From assembly GCA_013298125.1 (NCBI GenBank), contig JAAFJP010000045.1:1-38997 (forward strand): 38,997 nt of DNA. Direction: 5' to 3'. The DNA is from Cytophagales bacterium (lineage in GTDB: Bacteria; Bacteroidota; Bacteroidia; Cytophagales; Spirosomataceae). Shown here one piece after another: positions 17,854 to 26,133 of the stretch (the first letter of the stretch is position 1; the number at the start of each line of letters is the position of its first letter). Below the pieces are notes generated by a model. It did no database searches and was not told the DNA's origin. It saw nothing but the letters and a program-made list of their open reading frames with translations. The translations under genes and the position numbers were made by a program.

Positions 17854-19167
17854 ATGATTTCGCTTATCGAATTATACCAAAAATACAAAGAATGCTCTGG
17901 GGTTTCAACTGATACTCGTAAAATCCCCTCGGGAGCAATGTTTTTTGCCTTGAAAGGTCCAAATTTTGATGCTAATTCCTTCGCCATGCAAGCCATCGAA
18001 AAAGGGGCAAAATATGCGGTTGTCGATGATAAAAATTTAGATATTAATGAAAATCTTTTGTTGGTCGATGATGTTTTGAATACGCTACAAAATTTAGCAA
18101 ACTATCACGCTCAACAGTTGGACATTCCTTTTATTGGCTTAACGGGTTCAAATGGAAAGACAACTACTAAGGAACTGATTAACAGCGTTTTATCTAAAAA
18201 ATATAAAACGTATGCAACTCAAGGAAACCTCAATAATCACATCGGAGTCCCACTAACGGTTTTAGCAATTGACAAATCTGTCCAGATGGCAATTATCGAA
18301 ATGGGGGCAAATAAACAAGGTGATATTAAAGAATTAGTCGAAATTTGTGAGCCAACGCACGGCTTCATTACCAACATCGGAAAGGCACATTTAGAAGGTT
18401 TTGGAGGATTGGAAGGTGTCCGAAAAGGTAAAGGAGAATTATTCGATTGGTTATCAAATAATAATCAAACTGTTTTCGTGAATGTAGCCTCCACGCCCAC
18501 GTACGAGATGGCTCAGGAAAGGACTGGTTTTAAAGAAATTATCACTTATACGACAGACTCCAACCGTAGGTTTCAGACGGTGGTAACGATGTTAGAAGAA
18601 AGCCCATTCGTGATTTTTACTGACCCAGAAGGAGGATATTATACATCCCATCTCACAGGAATGTACAATTTTCAGAATATGGTAGCCGCAATCAGAATTG
18701 GACAATATTTTGGCGTTGATACTAAAACAGCTTGTCAAGCGGTTGCCGATTATCAACCTAACAATAATCGTTCGCAATTTATCGAAAAAGGCTCAAATAT
18801 GGTCTTTATGGATGCTTACAATGCTAACCCTTCTTCGATGTCTGCCGCTATTTCTTATTTCAATGATTTGAAAGCAAATAAAAAAATGGTCATTCTGGGC
18901 GATATGTTTGAGTTGGGAGAAGATGCCGAAATGGAACACAAAGCCCTCGGTAAATTATTGGTAGAATGCAATTTTGACAAAATCCTATTGGTAGGTACTT
19001 TGATGGAAAGTGCCGTGAAAGCATTGCCGATGATGAAGGTTTTGTATTTTCCAGATAAATTTGGTTTGCATACGTGGTTGCAAGATTACCCTCAGACTGA
19101 CACGCACATACTCGTGAAAGGGTCGAGGGGCATGGGTTTGGAGAGTGTGTTGCCGTTTTTAGGATAA
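17854..19167 (+). CDS. murF: UDP-N-acetylmuramoyl-tripeptide--D-alanyl-D-alanine ligase
   Basis: Cytosolic ATP-dependent ligase that adds D-Ala-D-Ala to the UDP-MurNAc-tripeptide, the last soluble step of peptidoglycan precursor synthesis. The 437-aa length is normal. The N-terminal uridine-binding domain has VSTDTRKIPSGAMFFALKG; the ATP P-loop is GLTGSNGKTTTKELI; next is QGNLNNHIGVPLTVL and the Mur-ligase centre (MAIIEMGANKQGDIKELVEI), FITNIGKAHLEGFGG, and the C-terminal domain with MDAYNANPSSMSAAI, MVILGDMFELG and ILVKGSRGMGLE, which are MurF-specific. It is isolated from a dcw cluster here and appears to be transcribed alone; the FG-GAP gene is divergent. Confidence 0.97.
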   Translation: MISLIELYQKYKECSGVSTDTRKIPSGAMFFALKGPNFDANSFAMQAIEKGAKYAVVDDKNLDINENLLLVDDVLNTLQNLANYHAQQLDIPFIGLTGSNGKTTTKELINSVLSKKYKTYATQGNLNNHIGVPLTVLAIDKSVQMAIIEMGANKQGDIKELVEICEPTHGFITNIGKAHLEGFGGLEGVRKGKGELFDWLSNNNQTVFVNVASTPTYEMAQERTGFKEIITYTTDSNRRFQTVVTMLEESPFVIFTDPEGGYYTSHLTGMYNFQNMVAAIRIGQYFGVDTKTACQAVADYQPNNNRSQFIEKGSNMVFMDAYNANPSSMSAAISYFNDLKANKKMVILGDMFELGEDAEMEHKALGKLLVECNFDKILLVGTLMESAVKALPMMKVLYFPDKFGLHTWLQDYPQTDTHILVKGSRGMGLESVLPFLG

Positions 19168-19199
19168 AACTGACCGTTTACTCATTTTCGCAACCGCAT

Positions 19200-19242
19200 A
19201 CTCAATCAAAATACAATTATCTTGATTGATTGAGTACATTTG
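19200..19242 (+). promoter_or_regulatory. Inverted repeat abutting a -7 box
   Basis: ACTCAATCAA (19200-19209) and TTGATTGAGT (19226-19235) form a perfect 10-bp inverted repeat, and the last T also begins TACATTTG (19235-19242), which fits the TAnnTTTG -7 box for the coiled-coil gene at 19293. It may be an operator or a weak murF terminator without T-run. Confidence 0.4.
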
Positions 19243-19292
19243 AGTTATACTTTTTAAAACCAAATTCAACCATACCAACCCATTAAGAAATC

Positions 19293-20291
19293 ATGGATAA
19301 TTTTTCAAATCAAAATCAACCACAAAAATCTGGCAGTAGCAATAATGTCCTCAAAGCGGGATTAGCCGTTATGACTCTTTTGGCAGGTGGCTTGGGCTAT
19401 ATGCTTTTCCAAACCAAAGAAACCGTCACCAATCAACAAGAGGTGATTAGTACGAAGGTAATGGAATTGGCAAATACTCGTACAAAATTAGATTCGATTT
19501 CGAGAGAATTAGACTCGCAAATCGCTGAGGTTCAGAAACTTGGAGGTGACATTACGGAACTCCAAAAAGCCAAAACTGAATTGGAAGCGGATAAAGTTGA
19601 ACTTACAAAAAGCAACAGTAGAAATGCTGGTGAAGCATCAAGTATTCGTGCAAAGTATGAAGGAAAGATTAAAAATTATGAATCTTTGTTAGCTTCAAAA
19701 GAACAAGAATTAGTAAAACTTCGTGAAGAAAATGCTGCCTTAGCTTCTCAAAATCAGAACCTTGCCTCTGAAAATAGTAGCTTAAAAGGTGAAACAAAAG
19801 GTCTTGCACAATCTGCCGAAGAAGCAAAAGCTCAGAAAGAAGAGGAAGTTGCTAAAAATAAAGTGTTGGCAGAAAAAGTAACCAAAGCCGCTGCCCTTCG
19901 TGCGGAGTATGTAAAGGTGATTGGAATAAATGACCGAGGTAAAGAGTCAGAAGAGAAACGTTATCGTGCGAAGAAATTGGCAAAAATTAAAGTCGTTTTT
20001 CAATTGGCTAAAAATGATTTGACCGAACAAGAACGCAAAACGGTTTTCATCAGAGTTCTTGGTCCAGACGGCTCAACGATTTTTGATGCAGCTACTGGTT
20101 CTGGAAATTTCACTTTCAACGGTCAGGAGTTGGCATATACTACTCGTGGAGATTTGAATTATGATAATGAAAACTTATATATTGAAATGGTTTACAATCG
20201 TGGCGGTACACCATATCGTGAAGGAAATTATGTTGTTGAACTATATGCCGAAGGTTTCAAAATTGGAACTGGGGGTTTTGAAGTGAAGTAA
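19293..20291 (+). CDS. Membrane-anchored coiled-coil protein
   Basis: A 332-aa protein with a short polar N-terminus (NFSNQNQPQKSGSS), one membrane helix (VLKAGLAVMTLLAGGLGYML, about residues 19-40), then a long Ala/Glu/Lys coiled coil to about residue 205 with heptads such as ELQKAKTELEADKVELTKSN and LVKLREENAALASQNQNLAS. The C-terminal 125 residues form a beta-rich domain (KIKVVFQLAKNDLTEQERKT, VLGPDGSTIFDAATGSGNFT, GNYVVELYAEGFKIGTGGFE). Similar proteins in Bacteroidota are often mislabelled SMC-like. The topology predicts a periplasmic rod ending in a globular head, so a cell-envelope spacer is plausible. No enzymatic motif. A terminator follows, so this is a single-gene unit. Confidence 0.75.
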   Translation: MDNFSNQNQPQKSGSSNNVLKAGLAVMTLLAGGLGYMLFQTKETVTNQQEVISTKVMELANTRTKLDSISRELDSQIAEVQKLGGDITELQKAKTELEADKVELTKSNSRNAGEASSIRAKYEGKIKNYESLLASKEQELVKLREENAALASQNQNLASENSSLKGETKGLAQSAEEAKAQKEEEVAKNKVLAEKVTKAAALRAEYVKVIGINDRGKESEEKRYRAKKLAKIKVVFQLAKNDLTEQERKTVFIRVLGPDGSTIFDAATGSGNFTFNGQELAYTTRGDLNYDNENLYIEMVYNRGGTPYREGNYVVELYAEGFKIGTGGFEVK

Positions 20292-20315
20292 TTGCCTGAG
20301 TAGTTTAATCGTTAG

Positions 20316-20351
20316 AAAGGAGTTTGATTGTCAAAATCAGACTCCTTTTTT
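20316..20351 (+). terminator. Terminator of the coiled-coil gene
   Basis: AAAGGAGTTTGATT (20316-20329) pairs with AATCAGACTCCTTT (20335-20348), with one G-T pair and a 5-base loop, followed by a T-run. Confidence 0.8.
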
Positions 20352-20397
20352 ATTGAAGATTTTTCGCTAAATTTGAGAAAAAATAAAGAAAAATAAA

Positions 20398-20817
20398 ATG
20401 GGATTAGTATATGCTGATGTTGAGCTTATCAACAGTGAAGATATGGGTTTGGCTCGCCGATACATGATTGGCGAAGACGAAGTAAAACGAATGAATGTTA
20501 ATATTCTCGTAGATACGGGTGCGTACAATCTATGTATCAATGAGACAATCCAGGAACAATTGGATTTACCTTTTATAGAAAAGCGAAAAGCTCAATTGGC
20601 TAATGGTCATGTTGAAGAATATAATGTCGTAGGTCCAATTGTTTTGAAATTCAAAAATAGAAGAACAGTTTGTAATGCAATGGTTTTACAAGGAGATAGT
20701 GAGCCTTTGCTTGGAGCAATTCCTTTGGAAGATATGGATGTTTTGATTCACCCAGCCCGACAAGAGCTAATTGTAAATCCAGAACATCCTTATTATGCAC
20801 AGATGAAATTGAAATAA
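20398..20817 (+). CDS. Retropepsin-like (clan AA) aspartic protease-type protein
   Basis: A 139-aa cytosolic protein with the single-lobe aspartic protease pattern: ILVDTGAYNLCINETIQEQL carries the catalytic D-T-G at about residue 39, QLANGHVEEYNVVGPIVLKF forms the flap-side strands, and LLGAIPLEDMDVLIHPARQE is the second conserved hydrophobic LLG block. Such proteins work as homodimers. Orphan bacterial clan AA proteins of this size are widespread and their substrates are unknown. There is no signal peptide. Its last base pairs run into a bidirectional terminator. The ATG at 20398 is the first in frame and fits. Confidence 0.8.
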   Translation: MGLVYADVELINSEDMGLARRYMIGEDEVKRMNVNILVDTGAYNLCINETIQEQLDLPFIEKRKAQLANGHVEEYNVVGPIVLKFKNRRTVCNAMVLQGDSEPLLGAIPLEDMDVLIHPARQELIVNPEHPYYAQMKLK

Positions 20818-20851
20818 AAAATAGGCTTCACGTAACTGGAAGCCTATTTTT
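20817..20851. terminator. Bidirectional terminator
   Basis: AAAAATAGGCTTC (20817-20829) and GAAGCCTATTTTT (20839-20851) form a perfect 13-bp stem with A-run and T-run on either side. It serves the convergent protease-like gene (plus) and the gene ending at 20857 (minus). Confidence 0.85.
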
Positions 20852-20856
20852 ATGCC

Positions 20857-21708
20857 TTATTCCGAATCTAAAAACAAATTATAAATACGGTCATCAATTC
20901 TGTATTGTAGCGTAATATTTCCTTTCCTAAACGAAATCACTTTAACCGTCTGGCTTTGAAGATTCATCATTCTATCTGCCCTTAATCTTACATAGACAAA
21001 TTTATTTTCTTGGTAAATGTCTTCAAAAATGACCTTTCGAGGGAAATAATTACTTTCTTGAATCCGAGTATTATTATTTGCAAAATAAATAGAAGAATAA
21101 ACGTTAAACTCATTTTTACTTCCCACAAAATCCTTAAAGTCTTCTAAATCAATCGTTTTACTCGTAAAAACACCGCCAGTAGCTACTGATTCTCTGGGTG
21201 TATTGACATGATAACCAGACCAATACGCATTATTTTGTCCAGTATCTTCCGTTATATAAACTAAATTCCCTCCCAACATCGCCGCTTGAATTTTTAGCTT
21301 TCTAAGACCTCTTTCACGAGTAGTGGCAGGGTCAGAAAATTGTCCTGAACTTGTCATGGTAGCAAAAATATCGTCAATTTTTACCAGCCCTTTCGTATCG
21401 TCACTAAATCTTGTGAATTTTACTTTTTCGTATTCATAGGCATTATCAATCATATTTAGTCCTAAATCATTTGTAAAAAGTTGAACTCTTCCAGATTTGA
21501 AAACTATCTTTTGGACTGAGTTTTTATGAATAGAAATCATCAGTTCTTCATCTGGAAAACTGTATTTGATGATTTCCAAAGATATGTCTTTGACGTTGGC
21601 AAGTACCAAACCCGTATTTGTGAAAATGGAGTCTGTTTTGGCAGATTGACCCAAGATTGAAGAACTCAAAAGGGTCAAAAATATGGCGATAGTGATTTGT
21701 TGTTTCAT
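20857..21708 (-). CDS. Secreted protein of unknown function, paralogue B
   Basis: A 283-aa exported protein. The ATG at 21708 starts a good signal peptide (MKQQITIAIFLTLLSSSILG); an ATG at 21726 would add six polar residues and is less likely. The mature part begins with DSIFTNTGLVLANVKDISLE, then EIIKYSFPDEELMISIHKNS, VQKIVFKSGRVQLFT, a central AAMLGGNLVYITEDT, and a C-terminal ITLQYRIDDRIYNLFLDSE. It aligns along its length with the upstream gene (about 44 bases away), so the pair is an old duplication in one operon. The short strands around FKSGRVQ resemble DUF-type proteins that sense or bind ligands in the Bacteroidota periplasm, but no family is recognised. The conserved GGNLVYI segment may be a binding loop. 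Confidence 0.72.
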   Translation of the reverse strand: MKQQITIAIFLTLLSSSILGQSAKTDSIFTNTGLVLANVKDISLEIIKYSFPDEELMISIHKNSVQKIVFKSGRVQLFTNDLGLNMIDNAYEYEKVKFTRFSDDTKGLVKIDDIFATMTSSGQFSDPATTRERGLRKLKIQAAMLGGNLVYITEDTGQNNAYWSGYHVNTPRESVATGGVFTSKTIDLEDFKDFVGSKNEFNVYSSIYFANNNTRIQESNYFPRKVIFEDIYQENKFVYVRLRADRMMNLQSQTVKVISFRKGNITLQYRIDDRIYNLFLDSE

Positions 21709-21752
21709 AGAAATTTTGTTTTCCAATAAGACAACTTTGTATTATCTGCCCC

Positions 21753-22580
21753 TCATAGTTTCAAAAATATATTGTAAATTCGATTCCTGTCAGCATCTTT
21801 CCAAACTAAAACTATTTGACTTTCATCAAATGAAACTACTCTTAATAATACGTTTTCAAAACCTTTTGCATTGATATAAATGAAATTATTTTCTTCATAA
21901 ATATTTTCAATTTCCAAACTTCTTTCTTCTACTTTTCCATATTTAATTTCGTCTCCATTTTTACCCATATAGAGCGTTTGATAAATAGGAAATGCTTTTT
22001 TGTCTTTAATAATTGCTTTTAATTCTTCCATTTTGGGTAATCTATTGGTATAAGAAACACCACTAACAGTTGTCGTATTTCTCATTGGTAATTGCCCTCT
22101 CCATTGATTATTTACAGTTGTTTTATCAATGATGTACAATAAATTCCCTCCTAACATAGCTGATATTATTTTTACTTTTTGGAAAAATCTATTTTTCTCA
22201 TTACTTGAGTTTACCCGTGGCTCAACGATATTCAACTCAACATCATCAATTTTTAACATCCCCATTGTTTCGCTTTCTAAACGGGTTAAATACACACTTC
22301 TAAAATCAAGAGCACTATTTACTGAATTCAAAGCAATTGCCCCTGTGAATATCTGTAAACGCCCAGATTTAAAACGAATTTTCTTGACCGTATTTTTGTA
22401 AATGGCTGTTATAATTTCTTCATTTGGAAGACTATACTCAACCTCCTCTGGGGATACCTTTTTTACGTTGGCTAAAATAATACCTTCGTTTGTGAAGATG
22501 GAGTCAAGTAATGAGGTTTGGGCAAAAATAGTTTGACTATACATTGCAAAGAATAGCGTTAAAATGATGTGCTTTTTCAT
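21753..22580 (-). CDS. Secreted protein of unknown function, paralogue A
   Basis: A 275-aa exported protein, first of the paralogous pair. The signal peptide is MKKHIILTLFFAMYSQTIFA. Shared blocks with the next gene are DSIFTNEGIILANVKKVSPE, YSLPNEEIITAIYKNTVKKI, FKSGRLQIFTGAIALN, MLKIDDVELN, ISAMLGGNLLYIIDKT and DRNRIYNIFLKL. The spacing of these blocks is the same in both proteins, so they share a fold. Positions that differ are mainly in the middle loop (residues about 150-210). No cysteine pattern, lipobox or sorting domain is present, so a soluble periplasmic protein is likely. Function is unknown. The ATG at 22580 is the start and gives the signal peptide directly. Confidence 0.72.
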   Translation of the reverse strand: MKKHIILTLFFAMYSQTIFAQTSLLDSIFTNEGIILANVKKVSPEEVEYSLPNEEIITAIYKNTVKKIRFKSGRLQIFTGAIALNSVNSALDFRSVYLTRLESETMGMLKIDDVELNIVEPRVNSSNEKNRFFQKVKIISAMLGGNLLYIIDKTTVNNQWRGQLPMRNTTTVSGVSYTNRLPKMEELKAIIKDKKAFPIYQTLYMGKNGDEIKYGKVEERSLEIENIYEENNFIYINAKGFENVLLRVVSFDESQIVLVWKDADRNRIYNIFLKL

Positions 22581-22915
22581 ATCTGTGTTAGTTTACATGA
22601 TGACAATTAAACTCCAATTCACCCTAAATTTAAGCAAAAAAAATAATATTATAGCTACAAGTTGGAAATCAATATTTTAAGAATAAAACAAAAAAATATT
22701 TAGCTTTCGACATTTCTATTCTTCTAAATATTTCAAAATAGATAGATAATTTACCTGAAAAATAATTTTTCATAGATAAAATAACCAATTTTAGTATTTT
22801 TTGAGGTAAAAAAGAAAACTTTGTTTCAATACTTTTAAAATCAAAAACTAAGGTATTAATTTTGTGTTATTCTAAGAAAATGATTCGGGTGTAAAAGCTC
22901 AAAAACTAATAAAAA
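22581..22915. other. Divergent intergenic region upstream of ahcY
   Basis: A 335-base AT-rich gap between the minus-strand paralogue pair and ahcY, with no credible ORF. TAATTTTG at 22857-22864 matches TAnnTTTG for ahcY, and about 19 bases upstream (22834-22837) only an imperfect TTTA is present. The leader would then be some 45 bases. No SAH/SAM riboswitch was recognised by eye. Confidence 0.4.
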
Positions 22916-24232
22916 ATGTCAACTGCAACACAACAGTACGTTCCGTACAAAGTTAAAGACATCGCTCTTGCCGAGTGGGGTCGCAAAGAAATTCGTTTAG
23001 CAGAAGCTGAAATGCCAGGTTTGATGGCTCTTCGTGCTGAATTTGGTGAGGCTCAGCCTTTAAAAGGTGCAAGAATCGCAGGATGTCTTCACATGACAAT
23101 TCAAACTGCCGTTTTAATCGAAACATTGACCGCTTTGGGTGCTGACGTAACTTGGTCTTCATGTAATATTTTCTCTACACAAGACCACGCTGCCGCTGCC
23201 ATTGCTGCCGCAGGTATTCCTGTGTATGCTTGGAAAGGTATGAACGAAGAAGAGTTCAACTGGTGTATCGAGCAAACTTTGTTTTTCGGAGAAGACCGTC
23301 AGCCATTGAACATGATTCTTGACGACGGCGGTGATTTGACAAACATGGTTTTTGACGAATACCCAGAATTAATCGACGGAATCAAAGGTCTTTCAGAAGA
23401 AACTACTACGGGTGTTCACCGTTTGTATGAGCGTTTGAAAAATGGAACTTTATACCTTCCAGCTATTAACGTAAATGACTCTGTAACTAAGTCTAAATTT
23501 GATAATAAATACGGTTGTAAAGAATCATTAGTTGACTCAATCCGTCGTGCTACTGATATTATGTTGGCTGGAAAAGTTGCCGTTGTTGCTGGTTATGGTG
23601 ACGTAGGTAAAGGTTCGGCTGAATCATTGAAAGGTGCTGGTTGTAGAGTTTTAGTAACTGAAATTGACCCAATTTGTGCTTTACAAGCGGCAATGGACGG
23701 TTATGAGGTTGTTACGATGGATCAGGCGGCTTTGCGTGCAAACATATTCGTTACAGCAACTGGTAACTTAAAAATCATTCGTGAAAAACATTTCAGAGCG
23801 ATGAAAGATAAGGCAATTGTTTGTAATATCGGTCACTTTGATAATGAAATTGATATGGCTTGGTTAAACGGAACTTATGGTTCAACTAAATCACAAATCA
23901 AGCCACAGGTTGATATGTATAATGTTGATGGTAAGGACATTATCGTTTTGGCAGAAGGACGTTTAGTGAACTTAGGTTGTGCAATGGGACACCCTTCTTT
24001 CGTAATGTCAGCATCATTCACGAACCAAACTTTGGCTCAATTAGAATTATGGTGTAATACAGACCAATACGAGAAGAAATTATACATACTTCCAAAGCAT
24101 TTGGACGAGAAAGTAGCAAGATTACATTTAGGTCATATCGGCGTTACTTTGGAGACATTAGAGTCTGACCAAGCTGATTATATCGGTGTAAACGTAGCTG
24201 GACCGTTTAAGTCTGACTTGTACCGTTATTAG
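22916..24232 (+). CDS. ahcY: Adenosylhomocysteinase
   Basis: Cytosolic NAD-dependent enzyme that splits S-adenosylhomocysteine into homocysteine and adenosine, keeping methylation going. The 438-aa product shows the substrate domain ([50 protein letters not shown]), the catalytic segment around [18 protein letters not shown], the NAD-binding motif [20 protein letters not shown] and [12 protein letters not shown], and ends in the conserved DLYRY needed for cofactor binding. Codon use is more regular and G/C-rich at third positions than in neighbours, as expected for a highly expressed gene. The ATG at 22916 gives the normal N-terminus ([14 protein letters not shown]). A strong terminator follows. 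Confidence 0.97.
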   Translation: MSTATQQYVPYKVKDIALAEWGRKEIRLAEAEMPGLMALRAEFGEAQPLKGARIAGCLHMTIQTAVLIETLTALGADVTWSSCNIFSTQDHAAAAIAAAGIPVYAWKGMNEEEFNWCIEQTLFFGEDRQPLNMILDDGGDLTNMVFDEYPELIDGIKGLSEETTTGVHRLYERLKNGTLYLPAINVNDSVTKSKFDNKYGCKESLVDSIRRATDIMLAGKVAVVAGYGDVGKGSAESLKGAGCRVLVTEIDPICALQAAMDGYEVVTMDQAALRANIFVTATGNLKIIREKHFRAMKDKAIVCNIGHFDNEIDMAWLNGTYGSTKSQIKPQVDMYNVDGKDIIVLAEGRLVNLGCAMGHPSFVMSASFTNQTLAQLELWCNTDQYEKKLYILPKHLDEKVARLHLGHIGVTLETLESDQADYIGVNVAGPFKSDLYRY

Positions 24233-24254
24233 GATTTATTAGAATTCTATTTTG

Positions 24255-24294
24255 AAAAACTCTTCGTCAGAATTTCTGGCGGAGAGTTTTTTTG
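24255..24294 (+). terminator. ahcY terminator
   Basis: AAAAACTCTTCGTCAGAA (24255-24272) pairs with TTCTGGCGGAGAGTTTTT (24274-24291) with two G-T pairs, then a T-run. The tail touches the stop of the convergent FMN reductase at 24297, so it may work on both strands. Confidence 0.8.
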
Positions 24295-24296
24295 TT

Positions 24297-24812
24297 TTAA
24301 ACCAAATTTTCTATCAACTCTTTCACTCTTAGCAATATACCCTCATCAGTAATCTCCCCATCCTTAATTTTAGTCCGAGGCGTAGAAATCAAAAGCGAAG
24401 TTTTCTCATCAATTTTTGCTTCAATAACTTTCAAGGTTTCTAATAGTGAGGCGTGTCCTTTTTCACCCGAAGTTGAAGCTGTGATGAGTGCGGTAGGTTT
24501 GTGAGAAAATTCCATCGAAGAGACCGTCCAATCAATGGCGTTTTTCAATGTCCCAGGCACACCCATTGCGTATTCAGGAGTGCAAATCAAGATTGCGTCA
24601 GAAGATTTTAATTGATTTCTAAAAGCTAAAACTTGCGATGGTACGTCAGTAGGGTTATCAAGGTCTGGATTGAAATGTGGAATTTTGTCAAGATTGGTAA
24701 CTGTCTCAAAATCAATGGTTTCTTGATATAATTGAGCAATAATTTCGAGTAATTCTAAGTTTATGGAGTTTTGTCTTGTGCTACCACAAATGGCGACTAT
24801 TTTCTTTTTCAT
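24297..24812 (-). CDS. NADPH-dependent FMN reductase family protein
   Basis: A 171-aa flavodoxin-like reductase of the NADPH-dependent FMN reductase/azoreductase group. The N-terminal phosphate-binding loop is CGSTRQNSINLELLE, and the central flavin site is ILICTPEYAMGVPGTLKNAI followed by DWTVSSMEF, the hallmark of the family; TASTSGEKGHASLLETL is the next conserved loop. Members reduce free FMN, quinones, chromate or azo dyes, often under oxidative stress. It starts 15 bases after the stop of the PAS-LuxR regulator on the same strand, so both are likely one operon. The start ATG at 24812 gives MKKKIVAICGSTRQN, the standard N-terminus. Confidence 0.88.
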   Translation of the reverse strand: MKKKIVAICGSTRQNSINLELLEIIAQLYQETIDFETVTNLDKIPHFNPDLDNPTDVPSQVLAFRNQLKSSDAILICTPEYAMGVPGTLKNAIDWTVSSMEFSHKPTALITASTSGEKGHASLLETLKVIEAKIDEKTSLLISTPRTKIKDGEITDEGILLRVKELIENLV

Positions 24813-24827
24813 GAATTAAAATTATTA

Positions 24828-25622
24828 TCAAATCATCTCACAAAGCCTCGCCAAGTGCATCAATGCCGTAGTATCAATCACTCCCATGCGTTCAATCATG
24901 TTGCGGCGGTGGGTGTCTATCGTAACTTTTGATAAAAATAATTTATCGGCAATTTCTTTTGATTCGTAGCCTTCGGCAATGAGTTGTAAGATTTCTATTT
25001 CTCGCTCAGAAAGTATGTCATGGTCATAAGATTTATTCCCTACTGAATGGTGATATTTAATCTTTTGGGGCTTTTCGCCGTAGCTATACCTTATCCACCA
25101 ATCATTATTTTTTAAGTATGGGGCAATATCATGGCACAATGAAAGCGTCCTGACTGCCTCACCTTCTTCATCGGTTTCGAGTGGATTGGTCTGCACAAAC
25201 AAACGAAGTATTCTGCCCCAACGGTTCTTCAATTTCAATCCACAATAGAATATTTTGACATTGATTCGCTCATTCATGGGAATAGCTTTCATGAATTTTT
25301 GATGAATTCTGAAAGCATATATTGGATAAAAAATATGTTCCCAGACTACCAATTTCATCCACAACATCATTCCCAAAAGACTATCGCTTGTTTCGTCATA
25401 ACCAAACATATCTTTCACGTTGGGGCTAATATATTCTGCCTTCTGTGTTTTATTCTGAAAAACTGAAATAACGATTTGGCTCGACCTCGATAAAATGCCA
25501 ATGGGGCTTTTTTCGATAATTGATTTATCGAAATTATCTTCTAATTGTTGATTTTTTGAATAGTCAAGCCAGAGTTTTATACTCTCAGAAATGGCATACT
25601 CATAGTCTGGATTCTCTTCCAT
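24828..25622 (-). CDS. PAS-like / LuxR-type HTH regulator
   Basis: A 264-aa transcription factor. The N-terminal part (about residues 40-160) has PAS-fold features: SQIVISVFQNKTQKAEYISP, DMFGYDETSD and later RWGRILRLFVQTNPLETDE. The C-terminal 60 residues are a clear LuxR-type helix-turn-helix: LSEREIEILQLIAEGYESKE, IADKLFLSKVTIDTHRRNMI. No kinase-receiver Asp pattern is visible, so this is a one-component sensor regulator rather than a response regulator. Related Bacteroidota proteins are common. The downstream FMN reductase makes redox or xenobiotic sensing plausible, but that is inferred. A TAGATTTG box at 25661-25654 on the minus strand, about 32 bases before the ATG at 25622, may be its -7 element. 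Confidence 0.85.
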   Translation of the reverse strand: MEENPDYEYAISESIKLWLDYSKNQQLEDNFDKSIIEKSPIGILSRSSQIVISVFQNKTQKAEYISPNVKDMFGYDETSDSLLGMMLWMKLVVWEHIFYPIYAFRIHQKFMKAIPMNERINVKIFYCGLKLKNRWGRILRLFVQTNPLETDEEGEAVRTLSLCHDIAPYLKNNDWWIRYSYGEKPQKIKYHHSVGNKSYDHDILSEREIEILQLIAEGYESKEIADKLFLSKVTIDTHRRNMIERMGVIDTTALMHLARLCEMI

Positions 25623-25940
25623 GATACATCAAAAAATTAAGTGGTAGTATGTGCAAATCTACAAATTTTTGAGTAAAAACGATACTTACAATGAGTATTT
25701 TACCTTGAAAATCAGCTAATTAACGCCTGAAAACTTGCAGACTTTGTGATGTCGGCTTACTTTTAAATTACAAAACTTACCTTTTGATACTATTAACAAC
25801 AAAATGTGCCAAATTCAGATAGCTAACACGCCAAAACCTATTTTCACAACAGTCTATGCGACCCAGTGATTTTTAGAAAAGGTATTACAAAAAAATCCTC
25901 GTCTGTGATGGGAATTTTTTTTAGCATTTTTTTGTCTGGG

Positions 25941-25994
25941 CGACCCCGTCTGTACACCCCGTCTGTGCGACTCAGTCTGTGCGACTCAGTCTGA
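25941..25994. repeat. Degenerate 13-14-bp tandem repeat (GTCTGTGCGAC type)
   Basis: Four consecutive imperfect units: CGACCCCGTCTGT, ACACCCCGTCTGT, GCGACTCAGTCTGT and GCGACTCAGTCTGA. A related GCGACCCAGTGA occurs at about 25858. The last unit runs directly into the inverted repeat that starts at 25993. Confidence 0.75.
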
Positions 25995-26077
25995 ACACGA
26001 TTTATAAGATTTTTAGGATTAAATAAGATTGCAATTAAAAAATCCTGCTAATCATTTTAATCTTATAAATCGTGTTC
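25993..26077. repeat. GAACACGATTTATAAGATT inverted repeat
   Basis: Perfect 19-bp arms (25993-26011 and 26059-26077) enclose a 47-base interior that also pairs partly (AGGATT near the left arm, AATCCT near the centre). This AT-rich palindrome with an ATCCTG-type interior is a dispersed non-coding repeat type often seen in Bacteroidota. It lies about 57 bases before the surface-protein start. Confidence 0.8.
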
Positions 26078-26133
26078 TAACAATTCCATAACCCCTTAAA
26101 AACCAACAATTTATATTTAAATTAAAAAATAAA

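Larger units (their letters stand above)
25623..26133. other. Repeat-bearing intergenic region
   Basis: A 511-base region between the LuxR-type gene and the large surface protein. It carries the LuxR -7 box candidate, a 21-codon ORF at 25804 not considered real, a tandem repeat block at 25941-25994 and a 19-bp inverted repeat at 25993-26077. No longer gene is seen. Confidence 0.5.

Noticed and set aside
22581-22915. SAM/SAH riboswitch upstream of ahcY
   Set aside because: No recognisable conserved core was found by eye, and SAH riboswitches are not expected in this phylum. A covariance-model search would settle it.
25804-25869. 21-codon ORF between the LuxR-type gene and the surface protein
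   Set aside because: Too short, it ends at a repeat-like motif, and there is no support from composition or neighbours.
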